DNA from: Siphlonurus alternatus
Taxonomy: Eukaryota > Arthropoda > Insecta > Ephemeroptera > Siphlonuridae
DNA length: 64,000 nt
Assembly (NCBI GenBank): GCA_949825025.1
Contig: OX463787.1
Location: 16,365,707 to 16,429,706 of the forward strand
Direction: 5' to 3'
Numbering within the stretch: position 1 is the first letter of the stretch; every line of letters begins with the position of its first letter. This document shows positions 46,756-59,767 of the stretch, one piece after another. The translations under genes were made by a program, and so were the position numbers. Below the pieces are notes generated by a model. The model was not told the origin of the DNA, did no database searches, and was given only the letters and a program-made list of their open reading frames with translations.

Positions 46756-49394
46756 TTTTATTGCAATTACTTTATAATATCTCATTTTACTAATGTATGA
46801 ATAATTATCTTAACAATGGTCTGGATATGTCAATTAAAAATATATATATTTTTCAGTTTCTTGTAACAGTTATACTAAAAATTATATCTTTGTTTCATTT
46901 AGAAAGTATATTTCCTTAATATTTAACTTTCGTGTTATGTTTTTGCTAAATGTATGACTTGTTTCTATGTAATATTGTAATTAATATTTTGTATTTGGTG
47001 TTAGATCCAACATACTTTTCTCTACATAAAATGCACAGGATTGTATATTATACGAATATTAAAAGAATAGCGTAAATAAGATTAATAAAATGGTGTAATA
47101 ATTTTATGTATTTTATAAATCATATTTATAAATTAATATTAAAATTTAATTTTTATAATAATTAAGTTTTCTGTCAAATTAATAATTAAATATTAACTGT
47201 ACAAAATCTGTAATTACAATTTTTTTAAAAAAATAGTAATATATTTTTCCATAATATCTCAATTGAGTATAACAATTGTACGTTAAATATATCCCATTTG
47301 GCATTGGTGCTACAGTATCCACAATCTTTAATTAGGCATAAAAAATATTATTAGCTATCAAAATTAGATTAATCCATTTTGCCCGGAAGATTAAATTCAG
47401 ATAAACCATATATTATATAAAAATAGCTGTTATGATTAAAGTTAATACTCATTAATTAATGTATTTATAATCTACCAGTAAATCTAACGATCTTACGTCA
47501 TGCAATATTGATGTCATTTATGTCACGACCTAGGATAACAAAGAAACATCCGTTAACATCATTTCTACAGAATGTAATAATACTAGCGGGGGATTGTCAT
47601 AAAAATATTAACGTTCTTTTGTGTTACGTTGTGGCATATCTTAAAAATATCTCAGTTTTAATGGACCTTTAAAAATTGAAATAGAACCATTCAGAAAATT
47701 TTAATTGTAATATTTTTAAACTGTAATATTCGTTCTCGGTGTATACTTATTATCTTTGCATAAATTGTTGAAATAATCAATGAAATATTTAGTTTATTAA
47801 TGTAAATTTTAAAATGTATTTATTATATTTTATGTGAATTTAAGTATCAGATATGTTCTAAATATATATTAATATCACTATAAGAAATATTTAATTCACT
47901 ATATGATTCTAAAACATGTAAAAACAATTTGGAAAATTATTATCTTAAGTTTCTTCCATTGCGAAAGCTTTCAAAAATAAATTTAACGTAATAATACTTT
48001 AATTATTATGTTTCTCTTTCGAAGCAATCGTTAATCGTAACTCCATTATAACTTTTAATAGCTTTTCTTAATAATCATTTAACTAAATAAAAAATCACAA
48101 CAAAAACTTAAATACAAAATTATAAATCGCTACTTAAACTTTTATATTAAAATTACATAACATATAATATCTGATAAAATGTACGTATATTGATATAATT
48201 ACTAACCTAGGTTAACATGACCTGGTGTAACCTCTAGACATAAGGTAGGGGAAGTGAAGGGGGTGCATCATAGCGCATAATGTCAAGGGAGTATACACTT
48301 TGCTACAGCCTATAGCTGCATTTATACATTAAAATAGTAGGGGCGTTATTTTATTGTGGAAGGGAGATTTCCAATTGAAAAAAGCAGAGCAATTTAAGAG
48401 GGGGAGTTGTATAAAGTAATTTTAAAAATAAGTATTTTTTTTTTATATATTATATTTGACCTCTTATGAACTATGTACTAGTTAAGATTTATTTACAAAA
48501 GTTTGTTTTATAAGTTTTAATTATAAATTTATTACTATAAGTTTAAATTAATTTTATACATGGTTGATATTAATTTAAGATGTGAATACAAAATTTATTA
48601 TTACGTGTATAATTTTGATAAGATTTTTTTTAATATATCTTTAATAATAGATAGAGCATAGTTCAATGGTTTAATTCTCAAAAGTAAAATAATATTTTTA
48701 ATATCATTGTAATCAAGGCATTAAAATATTTTTGCAGTTTATAATATATAATTTGTACCATTCAATTTGAAAATAAAGGTGGAAAATATTAAAATATTAT
48801 CTGCAAATTATACATATAAAATTTGATATTTATATTTTATAAAAATTTTGTGAATTGATAACTCCCTGTAACAAGTAAATTGATACTAGCATGGTTTCTA
48901 ACCTTATAACCATCAGTATTAAACTAGTGAAATTAGAATACATAGCGATTGATATTATGTTTTATAAAAAATTAAGTACAGAAAAAATATATTTACTTTT
49001 CTTATAAAGAAAAACTGTTAAATTATAGCTTTATATACAAATAAATTAAATGTAACTTTTTTTTTTCTTTTTTTTTTTTGTAACCATAATTCATAAAGAT
49101 TCAGTAAATACGCGAAATACAACATTACAAGTTTATGGAAAATCTGCATGATATAACTTTTAATATCACAGAACCTGTAATTAATTTATTAGATTCATAT
49201 AAATTGCACCTTTGTATAGCTAGTATAGCTACATTAGCTACATGAATGGACAATAATTGTTTGCTATTTTTATTAACTTTACGAAATATAATTATTTAAA
49301 CAAAGTAATGTATAGTGTCAATAGGATTAGAAAACAACAACAAACAAATTATCATTGTATGCGTGCAAATATATCCCTTGTGTCTGTGATTGAA
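46756..49394. other. AT-rich background, island at 48.20-48.42 kb
   Basis: The island (CCTAGGTTAACATGACCTGG, GGGGAAGTGAAGGGGGTGC) is purine-rich. AACTCCCT is at 48860-48867. Nothing else is recognised. Confidence 0.45.
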
Positions 49395-50050
49395 ATTACT
49401 AACATCTCTGAAGGTTCCCCATAAGTCACAGTTACTTATGGGTGATAGTGGCTCCTTTTCACCTTTCCTAGTAACTTCGTCATCCAGTCACCTTACTCCT
49501 CTTATCATACGGTTTGTCGGACAATCGAGGGTATATGGACTCTGATCTTTTTTTGGCCGTCTTCCGTCTCTACAGATTCTACTCCTTGAGAAGGCAAGCT
49601 AGATATATGGGAAAATAAATAAGAAAAAAAAAAGTTTCTGAAATGTTAAATTTTCTAGCCATAATAATCTTTTTTGATTCTAATATTCTTTAGATCTATT
49701 CGTTTCCTGCTGAATGTTCATAAGTACATCTTTTCCCACCAGCTCAGAGGGTTGGGGTACGAAGAATAGTGCAAATGACGTCACATTTTTGGTTCTTAAA
49801 CTCGCTCAGAGTACACCGAGCAGGTTTGAGTGCGTATCGATTTAAATTTTGGCGGTCTGAAATGATGCTACCACGTGACACGTGTCGGCCGGCACGTAGC
49901 GTTCACGTGTCTAAATGCGCATCAGCCAGAGATGCAATCTTAGCCTTCAGGGACGAAAAACAAAAAAAATGTAGGGCAAGGTTAGGCCGCCGAATTTTCT
50001 CTCGTCATTGTTTATGGGAGAGATGTTTACCGGGGAAAAAGATGGTTTTA
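49395..50050. promoter_or_regulatory. Largest GC-richer island: CRE and clustered E-boxes
   Basis: TGACGTCA is at 49776-49783 (ATGACGTCACAT). Further on, CCACGTGACACGTGTC carries two overlapping CACGTG-type sites at about 49871-49885, and TTCACGTGTC lies near 49901. A direct hairpin CCATAAGTCACAG/CTTATGG lies at about 49420-49441. A forward frame of 112 codons from 49769 crosses the island (its middle is rich in R, C and A), but no domain is recognisable and it ends without splice signals, so I do not call it coding. Confidence 0.4.
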
Positions 50051-53000
50051 GAGATGCTATTGATGAATAACGCAGCAAAATTTACATATAATACCCAAAG
50101 ATATTAAAAGTAATAATATTGTTTTTTATAATTAAAAATACAATAATATAAAATATTGTATTTTATTGTTTAAATTTATTTATAAGTTTATTAATTATTT
50201 ATTTTATATTTCATTGTTGTTGTTTTTTGTATTAAGTAACGTTAAAATTAATTAAAAAAATTATAAATACATGAGTAATAGTCATCATAAAAAATTTGGA
50301 TGATGCATCTAACTATGAATTAGTAATCGTGTAAGGTTGATGCTGGCAATATTATTTAAATTATAACTCATAAACAATTAACAATCTGCAAAATTTGAAC
50401 AATGAACGAAAATTTAAAATAATGTATGAATGAATACAAGCAACATGTAAATATGAAATTACGTTTTTCGAATAAAGCTAACACCTTCAATTTCTGATTG
50501 TCAAATATAGGAATACATAATCAAAATTTGAATTAAAATCTAAATTTTAATTTTTTAAACAAATCTTTATAATAAATTATTTTATTTACATTGTACTAGA
50601 TATGAGATGCTTGCCTAGCCTAGGCCTTGATTCATGATATTATTGCGTAGTTACTTTATAACTGATGTTGCATCGTATAATATAGATAACAAAACAAACA
50701 TGTTGCAATATATGAGCTCTTGATCTATACTGAAATGAATGCAATGTAAAATAATTCTCAAGAACATTATGTACAATCCTATATAAGATTTCATAACTTT
50801 TAATATTTGTAACATTGGAAGCATAAAGTTGATTTAGTTTAATTTGAATTCTATATTGGATTGAAAATTAATATATATATTTTTTTTATTCTTTTATTAA
50901 ATTATACAAGTTTATTGTCCAGCCAAAGGTTTAATAAAGCTTGCCGGCCGGTGCAAAAGATACATTCTTTATTTAAATTCAATCAAGCTCATTTAATAAT
51001 TATATAGTGGACATTTTTAAATTTTTCTCTAAGTCCAAAATAATACAAAAGAAAACATAAATATATAGTCATCCTTAAGATTCTTAATATACAATATCTC
51101 ACAGAAAAACGAAAATTTTTTAAAAAGAAAATATTACTACATTTCGTAATTATTTTTCCAATTTTATACAATAAGACAAGACAATTAAGAGATAGTATTT
51201 GTTTTATTTGTAATGATCATGTTTTATTGATAAATGTTTCGTTAAATTTTTTCAATTATTTATTATTATAAATTTATTCATTAAAATACATGATCAGGCA
51301 GTTAAAAATTCGTGAAATATGGTTTGCTTTTTACATTATTATTACTTCTATATAAATTAATAACTGAAAATTTATTACCACATTGTTATAATTATATTAA
51401 TAAAATTATTAGAAATGAAAATATAACAATATAAATTAAAAATGTATAAACATGAAAATTATTCTAGCCTTTAACCTCGGTATATTAAAAAATTCATGAT
51501 TACTAATTTATAAGCAAATTACAATGTATTTCCCAAAAGGCAAGTACAATCAACACAATTTGAATTTATTAAATTTTATTGTGAATTAAATATTTATAAA
51601 GGTAAAATAAGTTCAATATAGCACCACTAGTACAAAAGATATCAAAAATTTATTTGATACATCATATGAAGGGAGTTTTGAATTAAATTTACATGTAAAT
51701 TTGATTATACACACTATTATATACATGAATGTTACATGTGAATGAAATTGTTATATTTTTTCACTGAATTAGAATAAAAATTCTCCTTTACCGAATCAAA
51801 AGTCAAAACATAAGAAATTATTTGAAAATAAAAACACATTAAATTTAAGATATCAAGTATTCATAAAATGCCTTACTTTAAAAAAATAACATTTATGGTC
51901 AAATCTATAGTTATAAGCAAATATATTTGTGTAACATTGCTAAAATATATTTGAAATTATGTGCTTAAGAATTTCTCTCATGCCGAACATCAACTGTTAA
52001 AGAAATATTGTATTCTAATTCAATATAATCAATAAAATTAATGTTTTATAAAAATAATAAACATTTAATAATGAATAGTCAATATAAAAAACATTGCGGT
52101 GGTCAGTGTTTTATTTCTTGACGACCTTCAATGGAAAAGTAAGAATTGAACTCCAAGAATTCCTTTACATGATTTTTATACCTTACAAGGTATCCTAGCT
52201 GTTGACAGTATCAATTTATTGCTTAATTATACCAACAGGAGTTTAGTGTATAATTATATTAATTGATAGACACGTTGTTAATACGTTTAAAATATGAAAG
52301 AGAAAATTGAAAATTTGTTCATAATAAATTATAAACGTAGAAAAAATCTCAAATGGGGGCAATTAAAAATAATTTAATTTTAGCATAGAAATTTATAGTA
52401 TCTAATTTAGTATTGAAATTTTTTTATCAAGTTTCATGCCAAAAGTTACTATGCTATAATTAATAATCTTATAATGCCAAGTAAATCTCGAATAGACCCT
52501 AACTTGTTTACAAATAAATAGATATGAATTGATTTGAAGAGTCACAGTACTGAAATTATTAGACAAAATTATGATAAATGCAAGAGATGTCTTTGGATAA
52601 ATGCATAATTATTATTTGATACTGCATTAATCTTCTATAATAAATAATACAAAATCGGAACAATATCTTTGCTTTTTTTGTGGGCATCAGAATTACTATG
52701 GAGACGTAGTGTTTTAATTTCACTGACCAATGTAAATGCAACTTTGTGTTTTGGAACTGCCTCAAATCATGCAGGGGGGCTTAAGGTGTACCTGTTCTTA
52801 AAATAACCCTCAGTGCCTCTGTTATGAAATTTAATTAAAGAAGGTGCTAGGTCTTTCAACACTTGAATGTCCTTGTCCTTGGTGCTTATACGTGGGGCTT
52901 CCTACCCTTGACTTTTACATCCCTTATTTACGTGTACATTTCACGTATGTTTGACTTTACTATTATTTTAGTTAATAATATTGTTGTCAAATTTTAAATA

Positions 53001-53710
53001 AAATATAAAATAACTAATTTTTAAATTACAAAAAAGAATTAATACCAATATTTTTTATTTACTTTTTAATATATTTTATTTTTTTTTATAAAGAAGTAAT
53101 TAACAAATTTAATATTAAAATAAAAAATTGTATAGTTATTTTTAATTCCTGGTTGATTATGAATGTTACGTAAACGTATAGTATTTTCTTGCATAGTTAC
53201 GATGCCCTGTTGGAAGACACAATAACTATAAAATAAAATATTAAAATACGAAGAAAAAAAGGCAAAGTGGGAATTTTGGGCAAAATAATATTCTTTGTTC
53301 CTTTCAATATTTAAAAAAATTGTACAGAGGAAGAAAATGCTTTTCCTCTAATGATCCTTAACCCATCGGGCATAGCATTTGGGGAGGAGGGTCTAATCTT
53401 ACAATTATACAAATCCAATTAAACCATATTAATATTATACCAATATAATAAGGTTGCAATGCGTATTTTAATTAAATGAAGTTAAGTGATGGAAACGCAT
53501 CAACAGTCATCACCAACTGCATAGTGGGCGGTGACTTAACGACGAAGTAGTAATCTGACTGCATGTTGAAACTAGGCCAACACTTCTCGTATAGCAACAC
53601 ATACAGCATCAGTCACTTTACTGTGTCAAAGCGTCATAGTGTCTTTTGAAAATTTTAATATTTAAAGAAAGGTGTTACAAAATTGAGTTGTGATTATTTA
53701 ATAATAATTA
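50051..53710. other. AT-rich background, islands at 52.74-52.93 and 53.48-53.64 kb
   Basis: AACTCCCT (minus) is at 51670-51677. The islands show no shared structure that I can define. No exon is supported. Confidence 0.45.
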
Positions 53711-53861
53711 GGCGCGATTCACGAAACAGTTAGCCAGGTTTCTAACCACGATTAGCTTAACCACGTTGAACTAGGTGGTTTAACACGTGAAACAGGTATA
53801 GTTAAACGTGGTTAAGCTAAACGTGGTTAGAAACCTGGCTAACTTCTTCGTGAGTCGCACC
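53711..53861. mobile_element. Foldback MITE L, 151 bp
   Basis: GGCGCGATTCACGAAACAGT and TAGCCAGGTTTCTAACCACG on the left mirror CGTGGTTAGAAACCTGGCTA and CTTCGTGAGTCGCACC on the right. The interior has TTAACCACGTT and AACGTGGTTAA pairs. A diverged copy is at 56981-57094. Confidence 0.85.
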
Positions 53862-54934
53862 CAATATTGTGTCTATTCATAAAATAATTATAGATTTAAT
53901 ACTACAATTTTTTAATTTGATATTTAGTAACATAAATTTCTGGCACAAAATCTGTTCAAAGTTAATTTAGAGTAACTCCTAGAGAATTTTCAATATTCTA
54001 ATGCATAAATAATATGAGTATTATCATAAATTTGGTTTGGACGCATGTTTAAATACAAACAATAAAAAAAATGATATTTAATACTCCAATATTATATAAC
54101 TGTTTTAAATTTTACAACAAAATTTATTGAATATAAATTCTAAACTTCAGCAAACTCATATTTGTTCTAATGTATGACTAAAAATTAATTTTTAAAATTT
54201 TTAACAGTTTTAAAATAATATAAATGTTTTTATTTATCACCTCTAGAAATTATTTATGCATCAGATTAAAGATTAAATTATGAAGATGTACTTAATGCAG
54301 ATGTCTTCTCCTTGTAAGACAGGCGGTGAAAGTGGTGGTTTTATTCAGATTAAAACTTTCTTCCAAGATGAAAGTGATAAAGTAAATTATTTGATATCAA
54401 AAGTGAATTGTTGTGCTTTATTTTTTAATCAAAAATATAATTTATAAAATAATTTTTTGTTAAATGTAAAATAAAGAAAATAGTTTAGTTTATGCAATTT
54501 TAATCATTGATTTTGAATTATATTTATTTCAAAAATGTTTATATAGTTCAATTATTTTTTAAAAATAAAATGTCAATAAAATATTTTTATTCTAGAAATT
54601 ATACATTAAAAAACTATAGGGTAAGTTGGTCAATTAATACGAATAAATGTAAAGATAGGGAGTTCCTAGATTATTGGGCAAACAGAGAAAGGCAATAATA
54701 AATATTATGTACTTCTAATAAAAATTAATTAGTATTTTATGGATGTATGTGTGTAAAATTATAACATTATTATGTTATTCTTAAATTAAAACATTTTGTG
54801 TTAATTTATTTATTAATATAAAATTGTAAAAATTATCAATATCTCTTTTTGTGTTGTATTGATGTAGGTTTTCTTGTTTGTTTTTTTGTGTTAACCAACA
54901 ACTCCTATAGTAATTTCAATACATGGGACACTAT

Positions 54935-55165
54935 GACATCAGACTACAATTAAATTAATGCACGTTTACTGCCGGAAGTTGCAGGATTTTGACTAAATTA
55001 TGATCATGAAAAATCTTAAACTTGAAGCTACATCAAAATCCCCACTTAATATAAACCACTGCAATTTTTTTTATGATCATAGTTTAACCAAAATACTTCT
55101 ACTTCCGGAAAATTCTGCCACTTCCGGCTACTTCCGGTCGAAATCTCACATTTGTTGAACTATAT
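54935..55165. mobile_element. 'Acttccgg'-type element, diverged
   Basis: GCCGGAAGTTGCAGGATTTT on the left and CTTCCGGCTACTTCCGG on the right are inverted, and ATGATCATG mirrors ATGATCAT inside. It differs in its interior from the copies at 138 and 21853 and may be a subfamily. A faint relative is at 19495-19690. Confidence 0.55.
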
Positions 55166-55319
55166 TGCTAAAACGTCACAAAACTACGCGTTGTGTTCGT
55201 CTAGTCTCGCATTAAAACGAACCTGATATAAAACATGTAATAATAGAATCCTAATGTTAATAAGTACCATTTTCCTATATTAAAATCATATAAATTCTAA
55301 CTTTGTATGAACAATATCA

Positions 55320-55522
55320 GCAAAGACAGAGAAATGCATAGAAGTGCATTTTGTACTACTAGCGCCATAGTGACAGAGATTTAAACTACTTCACTAGGCC
55401 AAATACATTTAGAATATAGGCGACTCTCAGTTACCTACCTTCATTGCAGCAATGTGCAGTGTGTTTGTGATAATGTAATATTATAATTATAATTATAATT
55501 AATTGTGATTAAATGATAAATG
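55320..55522 (+). promoter_or_regulatory. GC-richer island with downstream donor
   Basis: CACTAGGCCAAATAC, GGCGACTCTCAGTTACC and GCAGCAATGTGCAGTG precede an AT-rich stretch and GTAAGC at 55523. The layout resembles the islands at 14.95 and 22.3 kb. It may be a noncoding first exon; evidence is weak. Confidence 0.25.
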
Positions 55523-56479
55523 GTAAGCAAATTTAATTATTTTCTATTTATATTTGTAATCATTGTTTATTATTCATAATTCTTGTAATTATGATATTGA
55601 TATTATTTTGCAGATTTTAACATTTTAATATAATTTGTTGTAATTGAATCTTGTTCAACAAACGCTTTGAATTAAAATTAGGGAAATAATTAATTTTAAC
55701 TACTATTTTGAATAAATTAAAGACGCTATTTATGACGTAAAATCGTATATGTTTCTTGCTCATGTTATTGCAATGCCAATCTTTTTTTACAATATTTTTC
55801 TAATCAATAGCTACTATATATAAAAATGTATTTTCTAAACATATTTTAATAATAGTCACATTTTAGTAACATGTGAGGTTATATCAGTTATAGAAAAAAA
55901 AAAGTAAATAAAAACGGTGACCTTTATTTAGAAATTTAAATTTATATTAAATGATATATTTTTAAATGCATGAGTTTATTATAATGTTTTATTTATACAA
56001 AAATCAATATATTGATTAAATAAATAGAGATGTAAGTCATTATAATTAGCATGCTATAATTAAAATTGGCATAAATATTGTTGACTAAAAATAAGACTGT
56101 TAATTGAATATATTTCAAAGGTCCTTTTCACTAGAAATTTGATTATTTTAAGTATTGGTTTCATTATAAATAAGTATAGAATAAATATAAACTCACTTTC
56201 ATAATATATAGTTATTTGCGTGTATTTAAATATTATTCGAATAATATATTATTGTTTCCGGTAAAACGTTGAACTAATTTAACTATATAAAACGGAAGTA
56301 GTAAATAAAAATGCATTACCTTCTTTTTTTTATTTAATTGCACAAAATTAATTTATTGTATGTTCGAGGTCATATGTAATTGAAAATATTTTTGTATAAT
56401 TTTTTTATAATACAGCAATGCATGATCGAAAATGCAGGAAAATTATATAATCAGTCACAATCAAATGAGATCATTGTAA
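55523..56479. other. AT-rich background
   Basis: Nothing is recognised. Confidence 0.5.
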
Positions 56480-56852
56480 TTAAGGTAGAGATAACACGGA
56501 TCAGCTGACCCAATGCTAAAAAAATCCCATTCATAAAAATTATGAAAAAAAATTAAAATGTTCTCCTCTACATACCTTATCAGTAGCTAAAATATCAGGT
56601 ATACAAAAACGAGCTAGTTTTCGAGTTATTAATTTTTAAAGTTGACTAATTTAACATGGAAGTTCCATTTCTCCATGTTAAATTAGAACACTTTAATAAT
56701 TAATAACTCGAAAACTAGCTCGTTTTTGTGTACCTGATATTTTACCTACTGATAGGGGATGTAGAGGAGAACATTTTATTTTTTTTTCATAATTTTTATG
56801 AATGGGATTTTTTTAGCATTGGGCCAGCTGATCCATGCTATCTCTACCTTAA
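56480..56852. mobile_element. Foldback element N, TTAA-flanked, copy 1
   Basis: TTAA at both edges (56480-56483 and 56849-56852) with ends GGTAGAGATA and TATCTCTACC. The arms run about 170 bp: TCAGCTGACCCAATGCTAAA, ATGTTCTCCTCTACAT and ACGAGCTAGTTTTCGAGTTA are all mirrored on the right. TTAA is the target of piggyBac-type transposons. Without a coding partner this is only suggestive. Confidence 0.85.
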
Positions 56853-56980
56853 TGGTCCATTTCTATTCTCGTTTCATTGACCTTTACTTTATTAAAAAAT
56901 CCTGTAAACACTACAATGTCTGAAAAATTCATGGAAAATGATTTGGCTGGAAAGGCACTATTCTCGAAATAATAATTATA

Positions 56981-57094
56981 CCCATGCAAGTTTCTGCACT
57001 AACCGCGGTTAGCAACAGCCTAACTCAATGGTTAACCTAATCACGGCTAATGAGAAACCTGGATAACTCCTACAGTGACTCATGCACAATATTT
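56981..57094. mobile_element. Foldback MITE L, diverged copy
   Basis: AGAAACCTGGATAACTCC and GTGACTCATGCAC on the right match the right end of 53711-53861 (AGAAACCTGGCTAACTTC, GTGAGTCGCACC). The left side is eroded. Confidence 0.65.
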
Positions 57095-58621
57095 ATATTA
57101 TAATATAAAACGTGTTATTTTAGCAATAAATTTAATTTTTCAATTTTAAAAATTCGAAAAACGGCTTTATCCTTATTATGAATTATCTGTATTTACATTT
57201 TACTTGTTTAATGATTAAAATTATATCAGTAATCAAAACACGAAGTATATTATGAAGCCTTGACTTCAACAATAATATAAAAAGTCAAAGTGCATTGTTA
57301 AAGTTGCATATATATTTTAAGGTCAGGGACTTTAACCTAAGATTTTATTTGCAATTGCACAATATTCAAGGAACTAACATAGAATATAGAATGCAACATT
57401 ATATTTTCTAACAAAAAAACCTATTTCATCATTTTTACTGAGAAAACAGTTACTTATATATACAATAAGAGTTACTATTTTAAGACTTAACAATGCTTTT
57501 GTAAACCTTAATGATGCAGGTGCTCCTTGTGTTACAATGAATGAATAAAATATTTTGTAAAAACTTGAAAATAACAATATTACTATACATAACGGTTTTA
57601 AGGAATATAAGGGAGTGTTTTTTACAATAGATCTCTACATATTTCCGGTTTTCATTCATACAAAGTCAACTTGTTTCTATCTCTAAGAAAGATTTAAAAA
57701 AATGCTTGTGATCCTTAGCCCCCTATGTCATTCAAAGGCTTTATATTATTGAAAATTATTTCTATATTTAACTCTTTTAATAAATACTATAGTAATGTAT
57801 TAAAAGTTGAGTTATCAAATTAATTTTAAAATTTCAAGAATAATAGTTAAAAACAATTTAAAAAAAAAATGCTTTCTATCTAGGCGTATATTTCACACTT
57901 AAGATATTTTCCTATCTTAATTAACATGGATTTAAGCCTTTTTTATTTTATGCTTAATCATTATAATTTACATTCCACGTTCAGGTTCATTAAGTTGCAA
58001 AATAATTGTTATAATTTATGTCGTCAGATTAAAAGAATGTAAAATAAAACATAACACATAGACTAAACAAGGGAATTGTTGACAATGATGCAACAACTGT
58101 AATGTCACATAATCAGATTCCTGCAAAAATAGTATCAACATTTTTAATACCTTAGAGAACTGTCGAATGAAAATATGAATTCAATGCATACAGAATTTTT
58201 TAAAAAAATATTTTTAAATTTTACTTACAAAATAGAACTACATGTACTATTATTTTTTTATTTAAAAAAAAATCTACATTTGTATTATTAAAAAAATAGT
58301 TTTTAAAAACTCTGATATAAATATCAAGAGTAAATTCACTTCTAGTAGTTTCTCACTGCTCTAGTTGTAGTATATTAGAAACAAAAGGTTATGAGTTGCA
58401 TTGTAGATATAGCTAAGGTCATAGGTTCGAGTGTGTCACCATTGCTAAAATAAGATCGTATTTTTGTAAATATTTAGCATCAATTTAAATAAATAGAAAC
58501 AAAATTATATTTAATAATAAATACGTCTTTTTTTCATTCATTTTTTTAAACCAATTTTGCAATATAATGATTCCATCAGTAGACAAAATATTAATTATGA
58601 GATGAAATTTTAATCTCTCTG
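57095..58621. other. AT-rich background
   Basis: A segment at about 58390-58430 (GGTTATGAGTTGCATTGTAG, then AGGTCATAGGTTCGAGTG) has a box-B-like GGTTCGAGT and might be a worn tRNA or SINE head, but I cannot fold it convincingly. Otherwise nothing is recognised. Confidence 0.4.
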
Positions 58622-58653
58622 TCCCCCCCTCTCTCTCTCTCTCCCCCCCCTCT

Positions 58654-58731
<78 letters not shown>
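58622..58731. repeat. (CT)n/C-run microsatellite, about 110 bp
   Basis: Runs of C alternate with CT units, then about 70 bp of pure CT. It is a polypyrimidine tract like the GA array at 17.7 kb seen on the other strand. Confidence 0.95.
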
Positions 58732-58734
<3 letters not shown>

Positions 58735-58879
58735 ATTATTTTTTCTTGAAATTTATTCCTGTTTTATAAAATTTAAAATTAATAAAATTATATAATTTCA
58801 CATTTATTCCTTAATCTTTATTATCCATACATCATCACCAAATAATAAAATCATATTTCAAATTGCATATATAACAGAC

Positions 58880-59060
58880 TTGCTCGGCTAGAGAACTTGC
58901 AATGGAAGAATAGCCTTGGTAAGAACGTATCCCTAAGGTCATAATGTCAATGCTATTGGCTGCATGCAGCATGCAGTCGACGTGTGCAATCATAAGATGC
59001 ACTTTGCTATCAGACTAACCAACAAAGACATTGAATTGCATTTATAGTGACGTCACAAAA
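58880..59060. promoter_or_regulatory. GC-richer island with CRE
   Basis: TGACGTCA is at 59048-59055 (TATAGTGACGTCACAAAA). GCTGCATGCAGCATGCAGTC, 80 bp before it, is a nested palindrome. Confidence 0.35.
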
Positions 59061-59767
59061 TAGGAAATCATTAAATTTATAGGTAATTACTATTTTTTTT
59101 TATTATATTGTTAATTGGGATATTAAATTAATATAACATGTACTTGATATTAATTCTTGTACATTTCCTTGTACATATTATATTTCTACGTATGATTAGA
59201 GTTAACTTATTACATTTATTTTATTTATATCGTGGTATGCTTCATTTTATATATTAAACGACTTTCCAACGTTGACTGATGATTCTTTTTTATTATATTA
59301 AGAATAGGATTGCAAATAGTATTTTTATATATCATTTTTGAATATTAGCTTAAATTCACAAAATTAACGAACAATATTTGCTAAAAAGAAGAATTAAAAA
59401 ACTAAATAAATAAAATAAAAGTGTTTTCACGATACATTATTATATCCAATATTTTAGAAAAATAAAAGTGTCATGTTCATTCAAATAAGTTTAAAAAAAA
59501 ATCTTTAACTGTACTCAATTTTATTATCTTGTTCTATGACTATATGGCTTCAAATATAGTACTATAACTCCATATATTTTTGCTTTTACAGAAAAATATG
59601 AAGGAATATTATACCATCATTTGGTATATATCCTAATACATGGCTTCATGCAGTGCATTAGTAAATCATTATATAAATACAGTTATAGGATTTAAACTGT
59701 GCAAAGATATTTACATACATATAGCTGAAAGTAAGTACTACAATATGATATAACATTAAATAAATTT

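Noticed and set aside
49769..50107. Forward frame of 112 codons in the 49.8 kb island
   Set aside because: Composition is odd and no domain is recognisable; kept only as an item to search, not as a gene.
11639..56885. Recurrent CATTGACC / CAATGACC words in islands (nuclear-receptor half-site-like)
   Set aside because: They are two different words, only about six in total, without constant spacing; not clearly above chance.
58390..58440. Possible tRNA gene (GGTTCGAGT box B-like)
   Set aside because: No matching acceptor stem or convincing cloverleaf; at best a worn SINE head.
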